From Chitinophaga filiformis (GTDB lineage: Bacteria; Bacteroidota; Bacteroidia; Chitinophagales; Chitinophagaceae): a stretch of DNA of 64,000 bases. Position 1 is the first letter of the stretch; each line of letters opens with the position of its first letter. Positions 19,001-26,686 of the stretch are shown one piece after another. The notes below the pieces were generated by a model, which was not told the DNA's origin, did not search any database, and worked only from the letters and a program-made list of their open reading frames with translations. The translations under genes were made by a program, and so were the position numbers. The stretch lies in assembly GCF_021646545.1 (NCBI RefSeq), contig NZ_JAKIRP010000003.1, positions 310,001 to 374,000 on the forward strand, given 5' to 3'.

Positions 19001-19779
19001 CTATAACCAGTCTCCCCCTTGACTGACTGCAGGTGCTTCGATATTAATAAATTATAAGATTCGAGCTCTGATCCTAACAGATTAGAATACCAGGAAAATA
19101 ATTGTAGTTTCTTGTACCTCCGTTTTTTATCATAGATCCTGTAGTTCACCATCCCGAAACAAGCTGTATTAAATGCCGGCTTTGTACCGTCTTCTGGTGG
19201 TGCAGCCACCAGTTCTAATGAGATTCCCTGTATGATGGCCGCCGCATCATTTTTTGCGTTCTCTGCCATGTCTCCTTCCTTTGTTCCACCGGCTCCTCCT
19301 CTATAGTAGGTCATGAGAGTTTCCAGATCAAGTCCCGGAGCATCGAAGATCATTGGAATAAAATCAACGGTGACCAGATACGCCCGTACTTTTGTATTAG
19401 GGTCTGTGTTAAACTTTTCCAGCTTCGCTTCCAGTTCATCGAGATCTTCACCGGCAGGTACGAGGAAATCTCCAGCCGTCTCATCACCTGTTACATATCC
19501 TGCGCCATAGGTTATTTTCCGCTGTTTGATATATTCCTTATCAAGTTTGTCTATCTGTCCATCTATCAGGTCTGCTGTATTGATATGCAATACATAGTGA
19601 TTTTGGGATGACAGACCTTTTTCATCATTCAGCTTGTTCTGCCGCACCAGCTCTTTAAAAGCCATCCTGCCTCTCTCAATTACCTTCGTCATAAGACTGT
19701 CCCGGTCCGGAGCTGCAATTCCTACACCAGCCTGCAACAACAGACCGAGCAAGAGTATATACTTATGTAACATTTTCAT
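16036..19779 (-). CDS. Secreted Hint-domain polymorphic toxin with ParB-like C-terminal domain
   Basis: A 1247-residue protein with a Sec signal peptide (MKMLHKYILLLGLLLQAGVG, then IAAP). Residues 25-840 are a largely helical region I do not recognise. A Hint (hedgehog/intein) self-cleaving domain spans 845-976. It starts with Cys (CFIAGTPVRTKAGLTPIEQV), contains the TPEHPYL block, and ends in VVHN followed by Ser-Cys. Such pretoxin-Hint domains release the downstream part by autoproteolysis. A linker (977-1122) leads to the toxin domain (1123-1247; SPLEVAEIDG, SLDNRRLLAAQ), nearly the same as the RHS C terminus at 12999-13370. It lies 9 bp after a TANFOR-like gene and just before immunity gene B. 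No T9SS tail is visible, so its route across the outer membrane is unclear. Confidence 0.9.
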   Translation of the reverse strand: MKMLHKYILLLGLLLQAGVGIAAPDRDSLMTKVIERGRMAFKELVRQNKLNDEKGLSSQNHYVLHINTADLIDGQIDKLDKEYIKQRKITYGAGYVTGDETAGDFLVPAGEDLDELEAKLEKFNTDPNTKVRAYLVTVDFIPMIFDAPGLDLETLMTYYRGGAGGTKEGDMAENAKNDAAAIIQGISLELVAAPPEDGTKPAFNTACFGMVNYRIYDKKRRYKKLQLFSWYSNLLGSELESYNLLISKHLQSVKGETGYSLIEKFIDATIENNTDFTLLPSVKSKIFNAYTRSQMQEVLSTISANAYDQFTYEERIRAVKVLASEELMGSTAGEMIADLLATANFEEDAGKLKEDLDKVNDLIPKAYEAEEAEATMRTVNYRELSLLHLLVDGISDHLIGDKSYTKLMQAFINIARFSPTAVTEALEFYRDPKKLDRTIVWDKSYALELFSAPPAGINKYEVALDDKLDKVTVKKSQLEYDPNQGYLKLRDVMREYVKGNNTFIENILKDIGAAMDNMDFAGYYAEKFPPEPKWKEEPAFTLGAWQLVSFTNKSDIGLLATAVGESPDQKEHKAQFMPAIVLKYAADKKLNQAIGKGVVMAFDVITLVTPVGELAYLGKVANYVYKGVEYGAKMTALGHLGVETGAIPPDSKLAEFINECYQVTALLQLGNLGFAATNGVIARLSKAEATKFLKLYYGAEKEGLLYLMKDPDEVKLVLRFKKELEEAGVVAGYGQNWFKAIRDEVYGGISSTVAKMKDKFKFLTAEGSGNLLRFKDGAGQQVMHTMADGTLVVDKTAVTIAEDARVLEAMDGVSIRTAENAKEIVEDLMFVQRANKSVECIRGACFIAGTPVRTKAGLTPIEQVKENDTVLGVKVANGDTTWQKVAHVFTKHASKLVRIITGRDTIFSTPEHPYLTENGWKSAADLKAGWRLRLAGYAFATLTAVLPIDTSVTVYNFETSITHNYCIGSEGIVVHNSCEIIRKLESRIPKEHYDDFVDDFKNAAKGSDEEKLLKKFNEGKISTDIWVILHDFPSLRANADELVKFRDLLGVCTTPNCTALLREIVAGEKEFNALNQIDRNILRSRFEEFLYWAKYKNETALAAQLEKYVARLKEAGASGLSRIEWVDPKSLRFSQGYVGEEVYEYVEIMKANKWDWTKSPLEVAEIDGYLVSLDNRRLLAAQMADVKEVSIRVVTLDAPRPGGGTYRSNLDNKLFSRPSKRKDLPKIDLRPYGSPNRPKIEPNELKE

Positions 19780-19788
19780 ATTACCAGC

Positions 19789-22089
19789 TTATTTATTCAA
19801 CAAATCAGTTATTAATTGTTCCAGTTCGACTTTCAGATTGTCGACGATAACATCATCCTCTACTTCGTCATTTCTTTCAGTAACAATGTAGTCAACGAGG
19901 TTCTTACCGTTTATTCTGAGCACCTGGGTGATGAATGCATAGTATTCCTTACTGGATATATGCTGGTCAAACATGTCTGCCACTGCCACTTTGTTCTTCT
20001 GCAGTTCCGCCTCTTTAAATGCGACACTCAGTTTTGAAAATTCATCTTCTACAGGCGCTGAAACATCCACACTATCTATGGCAATGACAACTACGTTCTT
20101 ACCCTGGTTGGCATTGTCAGGCATTATTTTTCCATTTAAAAGTGCTTTCTTAGTTCTGCTGATCAGATCATTCAATGCGGTTCGGCTGGCATCGAAATCC
20201 TCATTGATCTTAGTACGTCTGCTGTCATCATAATCAGACTTCAGTTTTTTAACTGCTTTTACCAACATGTCAGTAACCGACTTCACCAGCTCCTCTTTTT
20301 CCTTATTCACTGCATCTACTTCTTTTTTTGCTTCTTCAAATGCAGCTGCTGCCTTGTCTTTCTTATCCTTTGCTGCGGCCTTCTCTTCCGGTGTTTTCGC
20401 ATTGTCATACTCGGCCTTTGCATTGTCGTAGTCTTTCTTAGCCTGTTCCAGGTTGTCTGCAGCTTTAGTAATACGCTCTTTCAGGTCTTCCGGCAATTCA
20501 TTCTCGGCCATTTTCCTGATCTCATCAGCCAGATCTTTCACCAGGAGATAGTCACTATCTATCGACAGATGCGCCAGGTCATTTATCACGCTAGCCAGAT
20601 CTTTGATGGCCTGTACCACCTTGTCCACCCCTACTACCTGTGTTGCCAGGCTATCAAAAGTGGTTTGTATCACACCGCTCAGCAACTGCCGGCTGGTATT
20701 GACAGTAATATTGTTAAACTTCACTTTTACTTTTGTATCGCCCAGGAATGGGATCATTATATAACCTGCCCCCTGGAATGTACCAGCACCAGATACGGTC
20801 GTAAGACGTACCGGGAAATCGCCCGCCATGATCTGATCACCATTCTTCAGTTCCTTAATAGGCTCCTGGTTAGCCAGTTTGATATCAGGTAATAATCCAC
20901 AGTTCTTATTATCAGCAGTATCTCTTGCCGGCATATCAAAACCATGCAGGTCGCCCATTGTTTTTATTGCTGACACACAATACCCACCCACACGGTACTC
21001 ATAACTTCTGCCCGGCACCGCATCATTGATCGCCGCTCGGGTTTCTGTTGTTTTCATACTGAACCATTCTGCACCGGTTTTATTTGCTTCGCGATATTCT
21101 ACTATGTATTCCGACATTTGGGGCTGCGGTAACCAGTTGACAGTAACGACGTTCTCCTCTATCGTTGCCAATACCTGCTGTGGTGGCTGACAGTTCTCCT
21201 GCAATACGAACCAATAGATCTCACTGTAACCATTGTTCAGGAACACTTCAAATTCATCAGCGCCTAATTTCGCTTTTGCCTTTACACGCCATGCATATCG
21301 CTTACCCGGCAAGAGCGGGGGCTCTGCAGGCCCATACAATAATGTTGTAGTAGCTGTAGTGGTTTGATACAACGGAGGTGAATTCAGAAATGCCGCTTCC
21401 GGTGCAATCACCGTATCCCATAACTCTGTCAGTGTAAACTCATACTCTGTCTGAAAAGCTGCATTGGCACTGCTCATATGGCGTGGTGTCCAGTTGAAGA
21501 TAATATTCAGGGGATCCCTGAATGCCACGCCTCCACCTTTGACGGGCAGGTTCAATAAAGGCGGCTGACTAACACTGATCCATGCAGGCGGGGAACACCC
21601 CTGCGTACTATTGCTGACCTGCTGACCGCTATTCACTTCTACCGCCTCCACACAGAAAGTATAATATCCGTCCGGCAGGTGGATATTCGGCATCAGTTGC
21701 GAAGGAGGAATGCCCGAAGCATCGAGATTGGCCAACTGGAAATAAGGGGCCAGATCATCCACGCTTAGTCGCAATGGAATACCTGCATCCAGTTGAATAG
21801 CCTGATAATAAACATAGTCTTTACTACGCAACACCGCATTACCACCCTTGATGATAAAGCGTAAACGGACGGATAACGTAGGACTTTGCAGGTCAGTGTT
21901 CAGCAGGGTGACAATCATTCTGGCCTGCGTACCGGTATAGAGGTCAGCCAGCTGCGGTGATACAGGTTGCAATAACTGCACCTGCACCTTTACAGGATAC
22001 TTCTGCGCGGCCGATCTGAAATAACCAGCGCACAGCAGCATGCCTGCCAGCAGCGCTATACGGAATGTGTTATATATACTGTGTTTCAT
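19789..22089 (-). CDS. TANFOR-like fibronectin III / coiled-coil surface protein
   Basis: A 766-residue secreted protein with a signal peptide ending near SAAQ. Residues 25-300 resemble TANFOR-domain surface proteins of Bacteroidota (VQVQLLQPVSPQLADLY, DLAPYFQLANLDASGIPPS, FNWTPRHMSSANAA, KRYAWRVKAKA). A fibronectin III-like domain follows (about 305-380, TVNWLPQPQMSEYIVEYRE). Residues about 540-630 form a charged Ala/Lys/Glu coiled coil (EQAKKDYDNAKAEYDNAKTP). No T9SS tail is seen. It directly precedes the Hint toxin gene (9-bp gap) and is probably its surface partner, either carrier or scaffold. Domain naming is from memory of the family and moderate in certainty; secretion and co-expression with the toxin are well supported. 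Confidence 0.8.
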   Translation of the reverse strand: MKHSIYNTFRIALLAGMLLCAGYFRSAAQKYPVKVQVQLLQPVSPQLADLYTGTQARMIVTLLNTDLQSPTLSVRLRFIIKGGNAVLRSKDYVYYQAIQLDAGIPLRLSVDDLAPYFQLANLDASGIPPSQLMPNIHLPDGYYTFCVEAVEVNSGQQVSNSTQGCSPPAWISVSQPPLLNLPVKGGGVAFRDPLNIIFNWTPRHMSSANAAFQTEYEFTLTELWDTVIAPEAAFLNSPPLYQTTTATTTLLYGPAEPPLLPGKRYAWRVKAKAKLGADEFEVFLNNGYSEIYWFVLQENCQPPQQVLATIEENVVTVNWLPQPQMSEYIVEYREANKTGAEWFSMKTTETRAAINDAVPGRSYEYRVGGYCVSAIKTMGDLHGFDMPARDTADNKNCGLLPDIKLANQEPIKELKNGDQIMAGDFPVRLTTVSGAGTFQGAGYIMIPFLGDTKVKVKFNNITVNTSRQLLSGVIQTTFDSLATQVVGVDKVVQAIKDLASVINDLAHLSIDSDYLLVKDLADEIRKMAENELPEDLKERITKAADNLEQAKKDYDNAKAEYDNAKTPEEKAAAKDKKDKAAAAFEEAKKEVDAVNKEKEELVKSVTDMLVKAVKKLKSDYDDSRRTKINEDFDASRTALNDLISRTKKALLNGKIMPDNANQGKNVVVIAIDSVDVSAPVEDEFSKLSVAFKEAELQKNKVAVADMFDQHISSKEYYAFITQVLRINGKNLVDYIVTERNDEVEDDVIVDNLKVELEQLITDLLNK

Positions 22090-22119
22090 TTTTCTGATTG
22101 CTACATGTGTGTGTTTATG

Positions 22120-22405
22120 ACAATTTTTACCACTGCAATGCCCATGGAAGTTCCCGGCAACAGGTAGGTACCTGCCGTTACATTCAGCTTGTAAAAGAGG
22201 TTGAACTATGTGGACCGACTATAGTCAATTGCCTGTTAAGCGGATAAGTTGCACCGGTAGTGCTATGTATAAAATTGATATTGTGCTGATGGTGGATGCT
22301 GTCTTTTGCAGTGTAAATAAAATCAGTAGCAACGGGTATTACTACTTCTTTAAAACAGGATGTCAACAGCAGGCGTAACCCCAAGTCGTAGGTTATCGTA
22401 TTCAT
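22120..22405 (-). pseudogene. Decayed fusion of a PKD-lipoprotein start and a T9SS tail
   Basis: The minus strand at about 22405-22243 encodes LLLTSCFKEVVIPVATDFIY..., clearly related to the start of the PKD lipoprotein at 26588 (LLLAACYKEVNRPLTVDFAY). It then shifts frame. From about 22206 to 22120 the minus strand reads FNLFYKLNVTAGTYLL, matching the last strands of the SprB protein's T9SS tail (FNIGYQLNITAGTYVLLLE). Neither part is a complete gene. It appears to be the collapsed remnant of a second SprB/PKD module just upstream of the TANFOR-toxin operon. Confidence 0.75.
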
Positions 22406-22943
22406 AGGTAGGGTGTGGTGTGCTTAGTACAAACAAGGACGAATATATTAAAATAATATTAAGATAGATACATTTTTTTATATATCTGTGATTATAAGCA
22501 GGCTAGCGTAGTACACACAGGTGTATAGTCCCACTAAAGAGAAAGAAATGAGGGAAAAGTTACTGTCCGGGGATTTTGTCGGTTAATGGCTGATGGATGA
22601 AAGGCCCTATGCATTCATTAAAAGTTGAGACGTATATGCTATACTGGTTCCAAATAAAGTGCCAGAATGTAGTACATTTTACACACAACCTCGCTGCAGT
22701 ATTGCCTGAGTACGGTGTGAATCCATTGATATCATTACATTTTTTGGGATATCCTACAGCAGTAAAAAATTATCGTTTTCTGTTAAAACCGTTAACCGTA
22801 GCTATTCCGGGTGTCTGCATATTTCATATATAGAGGCTGCCTACAGGTTGAGCATGCTACTCCGGCGGATAGTTGCTGGTACGAAAGTGGTATGACATTA
22901 ATCTGAATGTCTTCGAACAAATGTTTCATTTAAAATTCATGGC
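22406..22943. other. Intergenic region without a supported gene
   Basis: About 540 bp, AT-rich around 22440-22490. The only frame (22597-22833, plus, 78 residues) lacks a recognisable family and signal features, and I do not call it a gene. Divergent promoters for the TANFOR-toxin operon (minus) and the DUF4126 gene (plus) probably lie here or just beyond, but I cannot point to a convincing match to the TTTG/TAnnTTTG consensus. Confidence 0.5.
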
Positions 22944-23441
22944 ATGAGAAACGGTACAACGACCACTACAGGCATTCCAAAGACCAGAAGCGCAACAGGA
23001 ATATTAAAGCAGCCTGTAAATCATAACAGGGCCAGGGATATCGCTGTTATTGCCGGCGTAAGCGCTATTGCCGGCTCACGTACAACGTTAGCCCCCGCCC
23101 TGATCTTTCCTGAAAGCAAGGTACTAACCCTGATGGCTGCCGGAGAAACTTATGTGGACAAACTTCCCGGCATAGGCGACAGAATTGAGCCTGTTGGACT
23201 AATTACCAGAAGTATCTCAGGCGCTGTTACCGGGGCCATCGTTAGCAGAAGAAAACATAAAAGTATGTGGTTGGGTGCTTTGATCGGTGCTGCTGCAGCC
23301 TGTGCAGGCGCTTATATAACCTTTTATGCCAGAAAGAAATTCGGAAAGATCACCGGCACACCCGATCCTGTTGCAGGACTTGTGGAAGATGTGGCGATGA
23401 TATGCCTGGGTAGTATTTTACTGAATGACGACCGGATATAG
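22944..23441 (+). CDS. DUF4126-type small membrane protein
   Basis: A 165-residue protein with several short hydrophobic helices. The core shows the DUF4126 pattern: GSRTTLAPAL, LMAAGETYVDKLPGIGDRIEP, ISGAVTGAIV, LGALIGAAAACAGAY, and a terminal GLVEDVAMICLGS. The function of the family is unknown; members are predicted inner-membrane proteins with internally repeated helices. The gene is a single plus-strand unit between two minus-strand operons. It separates the surface-protein block from the TANFOR-toxin operon and ends at a strong bidirectional terminator. Confidence 0.75.
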   Translation: MRNGTTTTTGIPKTRSATGILKQPVNHNRARDIAVIAGVSAIAGSRTTLAPALIFPESKVLTLMAAGETYVDKLPGIGDRIEPVGLITRSISGAVTGAIVSRRKHKSMWLGALIGAAAACAGAYITFYARKKFGKITGTPDPVAGLVEDVAMICLGSILLNDDRI

Positions 23442-23458
23442 ACTATGTATAAACCTGG

Positions 23459-23485
23459 AGGCCGTCCGCGTGGGGCGGACGGCTT
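23459..23485. terminator. Bidirectional stem-loop terminator
   Basis: A GC-rich perfect hairpin: gccgtccgc (23461-23469), a 5-base loop, and gcggacggc (23475-23483). It lies between the convergent DUF4126 gene and the outer-membrane barrel gene and can serve both. T-tracts on either side are short. Confidence 0.75.
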
Positions 23486-23527
23486 CATGTTTGCCTGCAG
23501 GTATCTGTTGATAATAAAGCCGCTACT

Positions 23528-25252
23528 TCAAAAACTATAACTATATCCCACCGTTGCCGTTACATTACTCGCCGTGCCCTTGGTACTCCAACGTGTCTGA
23601 TGCACCGCATTCATATTCAGATTATGTTTTTTCATGAACAGGTATGCCGCATTCGCGCGAAAATTCAACACCTGTCCCTGTTGCTGTCCATTATTGGTGC
23701 TGCTATTGTACGAGCTGTTAAAGCCAGCGGTTACCTTCTTATCAAACAACCGTGTGTTCACGCCAAAGGTAGGCCCCAACGTTAGGAACTCATCTCTCCC
23801 AATAGTATTATAACTTAGGTTAAAAGCGCCGGTAATGCTCATCTGCCGTGGTATCAGCAACAAGGTATATGCAGTACTGGAGTTATAGAACCGCGAACCG
23901 TTGCCTTTCCAAAGCACGTCGTTCTGAATATCTGCCGCGTCCTGCACATTCAGGTTGAGGTTGATATTGTGGCTTTTGGTCTTATTGGCTTTTATCATAT
24001 AGGTAAGCGTTAGCCCGGCACTCTGCGATATCTGTTTGAAGTTCAGCGTATCCATATTCTCATAAGGATTCGTCTGGTTGATATAATCAAACTGCGGTTT
24101 TATGTGTGTGAACGTCTGAAAATTGGAATAAGTGAAGTTCGCATTCCACTTTTCATTCGGCATGTAACTGGCATTTATCGCGCTAACCATACGGAACGTA
24201 GCACCAGCCTTGGTATTGTTCAGGTCATCACGCTGATAGCCCACATTGCCGGATATAGTAGCCTTATCATGCAGCAGTGGTTGTGACAGATTCACGGTGA
24301 TGTTCTCCATGTCGTTGTTCATATAGTAGGTACCCAGCGTCTGGTAGCCGGGGTCTATACGCTCGTAGCCTAAGCCTATCACGCTTTTATGGAATGTGTA
24401 GTTCATACCTGCTCTGATGGCCTTAAAGAATTGGGTATTCTTGATATCATACATAAATACGTTTTCCAGCAAATTGCCGCGATCTGAGCTGGAGGGATGA
24501 AAGTCCCGCTTATCCAGTTTCATCGCGCTGTTGGCGTATTCAACGGTCAGCTCCAATCCTTTTGCAGGGCGCAACATACCCGCAAGGCTCACGGCAAGGT
24601 TTGCTCTGGGGAAGATGTGCAGGGTATCCGGGATGTATTGCATAGGATCCCTGAAATCCTGGGCCCGCAGGAAGTTCAGTGATAACGAATAGTTTTGCTG
24701 CTGTAAGGCAAGTTTAGCACCATAAGCCATCCGTTTGTACGTAGGCAGTATGTTTCTGTTTGTACTGTCGTAATCTACTGCGCGCAACAACCGTCCGTAC
24801 ATCACACTAATGCTCCAGGTTTGTTGCGGTGCTATATCCAGTCCGACCCCGGTGAACTGGTGCCCATTTAATGTATAGGGAGAGAACGACATGGCTACAT
24901 CTCCTATATGAGCTGTCACTCCTTTATAAGTCGGATGCAGGCTCAGGCGATTGGGCATGGTAGGATACGAGTAACCGGCACCGGCGTTAGTCAGGTTAAA
25001 CGAAAATGGCAGGTTGATCCGCCCTAGTATGTTCATATTCACGCTACCGTTCAGGTACCAGTTAAACGGCTGCCGGCCACTACCACTGCCGCTGTTGAAT
25101 ACGGTACTGGCGTTTACTCCGCCGTTCACTTTAAGGGGCTTACCCTTGCCAAACAGATCCCGGATATGTTCCAGGTCTACCTGCTGCGCAGATGATAGCA
25201 GTGGCAGCAGTAAGGCAACAGTACACAGGTATAGGATACGGGATCTATTCAT
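23528..25252 (-). CDS. Outer-membrane beta-barrel protein, unknown function
   Basis: I take the start at 25252 (MNRSRILYLCTVALLLPLLS, a good signal peptide cut after SSAQ) rather than an upstream Met, giving about 574 residues. The mature part consists of alternating short polar/aromatic strands (FNWYLNGSVNMNILGRINLPFSF, ATVGYSYSF at the C terminus), typical of an outer-membrane barrel with a final aromatic residue. No TonB box or plug domain is visible, and it is much larger than PorP/SprF proteins. The start overlaps the end of the PKD lipoprotein gene by 8 bp, so the two are translationally coupled. It may anchor or export the SprB-repeat and PKD proteins of the same operon. Confidence 0.82.
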   Translation of the reverse strand: MNRSRILYLCTVALLLPLLSSAQQVDLEHIRDLFGKGKPLKVNGGVNASTVFNSGSGSGRQPFNWYLNGSVNMNILGRINLPFSFNLTNAGAGYSYPTMPNRLSLHPTYKGVTAHIGDVAMSFSPYTLNGHQFTGVGLDIAPQQTWSISVMYGRLLRAVDYDSTNRNILPTYKRMAYGAKLALQQQNYSLSLNFLRAQDFRDPMQYIPDTLHIFPRANLAVSLAGMLRPAKGLELTVEYANSAMKLDKRDFHPSSSDRGNLLENVFMYDIKNTQFFKAIRAGMNYTFHKSVIGLGYERIDPGYQTLGTYYMNNDMENITVNLSQPLLHDKATISGNVGYQRDDLNNTKAGATFRMVSAINASYMPNEKWNANFTYSNFQTFTHIKPQFDYINQTNPYENMDTLNFKQISQSAGLTLTYMIKANKTKSHNINLNLNVQDAADIQNDVLWKGNGSRFYNSSTAYTLLLIPRQMSITGAFNLSYNTIGRDEFLTLGPTFGVNTRLFDKKVTAGFNSSYNSSTNNGQQQGQVLNFRANAAYLFMKKHNLNMNAVHQTRWSTKGTASNVTATVGYSYSF

Positions 25253-26588
25253 ATTTCTGTACTTTAATGTCCGCCATGATATAGGCTGTGCTGCCCTCCA
25301 GCACATAGTCTTTTATCTTAATGGCGCCTTTACGGCCATCTGCCGTCTGGAATAATATAATACGGGGTAATACTGTCTGGTCAAACTGCAGGCCGCCACT
25401 AACGCCGGCAGGCACCTGGATGGCTTGCAGGGGCGCATCTGTCTGCATGTTGTCAAAATCGCTTACGCTGAATGAAACGCCGCAATTGCATTGCTCCTGT
25501 TTATTGATAAACCGCGTCACCGTAGCACCGGGTATGGCGGGGAAGGTATAGCTGGCGGCAGAATCCGGCGATACAAATTTGTTATAGGTAAAAGTGCGAC
25601 CCAGCCCAAAGAATACCAGGTCAATCTCTTTCCCGACTTTTGTCAGGTCATCGTTTTTACGATATACTTTCCGCAGGCGGGTAGAATAAAAACAACCAAT
25701 ATCTGCGTGCGCGGTGCTGATACCCAGTTTAACATCCGTGATAGTGCGCAGATGCGAATTAGGTTTTACCGTGATGGTCTTATTTACCGTTTCAGATCCC
25801 TTCCCATTTGTATTCGTCAGTGTAATAGTGTAGGTGCCCGGATTGGCAAAGTAGATAGTGTTAGCGGAAGCCGTATCGCTATCCAGCACACCACCTGTAG
25901 ACTGCCACTGCTGCGTAAGATAACTCACGCTTTTGCCACCGAGTACCGCTGTCAGGGGTGCTTCGTAGTCGTCGTCGAATGGGCCCGGAGCTACCGTAAA
26001 ATCGGTATGTAAGGGTGACTTTACTGTAATGGTTTTGCTGGCGGTGAACTGTTGTCCGCCATTACTCACCTGTAAAGTTATAACATGCGGCCCGGGTGTG
26101 GTAAAGGTTACCAGCGGCGGTACGGCGGTGTTGGCACTGGCCGGCTCGCCGTCCTGGAAGGTCCAGTTATAACTGCTGGCGCCTACAGTACGGTTAGTGA
26201 GCTTTACCTGCACGGGTGAAAAATCGTTCACCTGTATCTCGGCATCGAAAGACACCTGTACGGCACTGTCCAGCTGCAGGATGATGGTCTTGCTACTCCG
26301 GGTATCGTCATTCCACGCTTCCAGCGTGATCTTATGCGGACCGGCCTGTTTGAAGCTGATGGCCCCCGGGTTCTCATAATCAGAAGTAGCAGGTTCGCCG
26401 CCTTCAAAGGTCCACTTAAACCCCGTAGCGCCTGCGCTGCGGTTGGCCATGTTTACAGATATTGGCACGGTATGCGAACTGTCTGCCAGCACGTAGGCAA
26501 AATCCACCGTAAGTGGCCGGTTTACCTCTTTGTAGCATGCAGCCAGCAGCAGTATAAATAGTGTATAGGATATTAGTTTCGTCTTCAT
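25245..26588 (-). CDS. PKD-domain surface lipoprotein
   Basis: A 447-residue lipoprotein (signal ending LLLAAC, Cys near 18). Three tandem PKD-type immunoglobulin-like domains follow at about 28-105, 108-190 and 195-275, seen from the repeated pattern FKWTFEGGEP / YNWTFQDGEP and PGPHVITLQV / PGTYTITLTN. A C-terminal domain of about 170 residues with a CNCGVSF motif has no family I recognise. The gene sits 98 bp downstream of the SprB-repeat gene and overlaps the barrel gene by 8 bp. PKD domains usually mediate protein-protein or glycan contacts. A decayed copy of its 5' end is found at 22243-22405. Confidence 0.85.
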   Translation of the reverse strand: MKTKLISYTLFILLLAACYKEVNRPLTVDFAYVLADSSHTVPISVNMANRSAGATGFKWTFEGGEPATSDYENPGAISFKQAGPHKITLEAWNDDTRSSKTIILQLDSAVQVSFDAEIQVNDFSPVQVKLTNRTVGASSYNWTFQDGEPASANTAVPPLVTFTTPGPHVITLQVSNGGQQFTASKTITVKSPLHTDFTVAPGPFDDDYEAPLTAVLGGKSVSYLTQQWQSTGGVLDSDTASANTIYFANPGTYTITLTNTNGKGSETVNKTITVKPNSHLRTITDVKLGISTAHADIGCFYSTRLRKVYRKNDDLTKVGKEIDLVFFGLGRTFTYNKFVSPDSAASYTFPAIPGATVTRFINKQEQCNCGVSFSVSDFDNMQTDAPLQAIQVPAGVSGGLQFDQTVLPRIILFQTADGRKGAIKIKDYVLEGSTAYIMADIKVQKYE

Positions 26589-26686
26589 ATTATTAAAAGC
26601 TTCGCACCAGCCCTTCTTCTTTATAAAATCGGTAAAGAAGATACTGTATACCGCGTTTCAGCTGCCAACAGTATCTTCTTTAGTGA

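Noticed and set aside
22597..22833. 78-residue plus-strand frame in an intergenic region
   Set aside because: No signal, domain or conserved neighbour; composition does not look coding.
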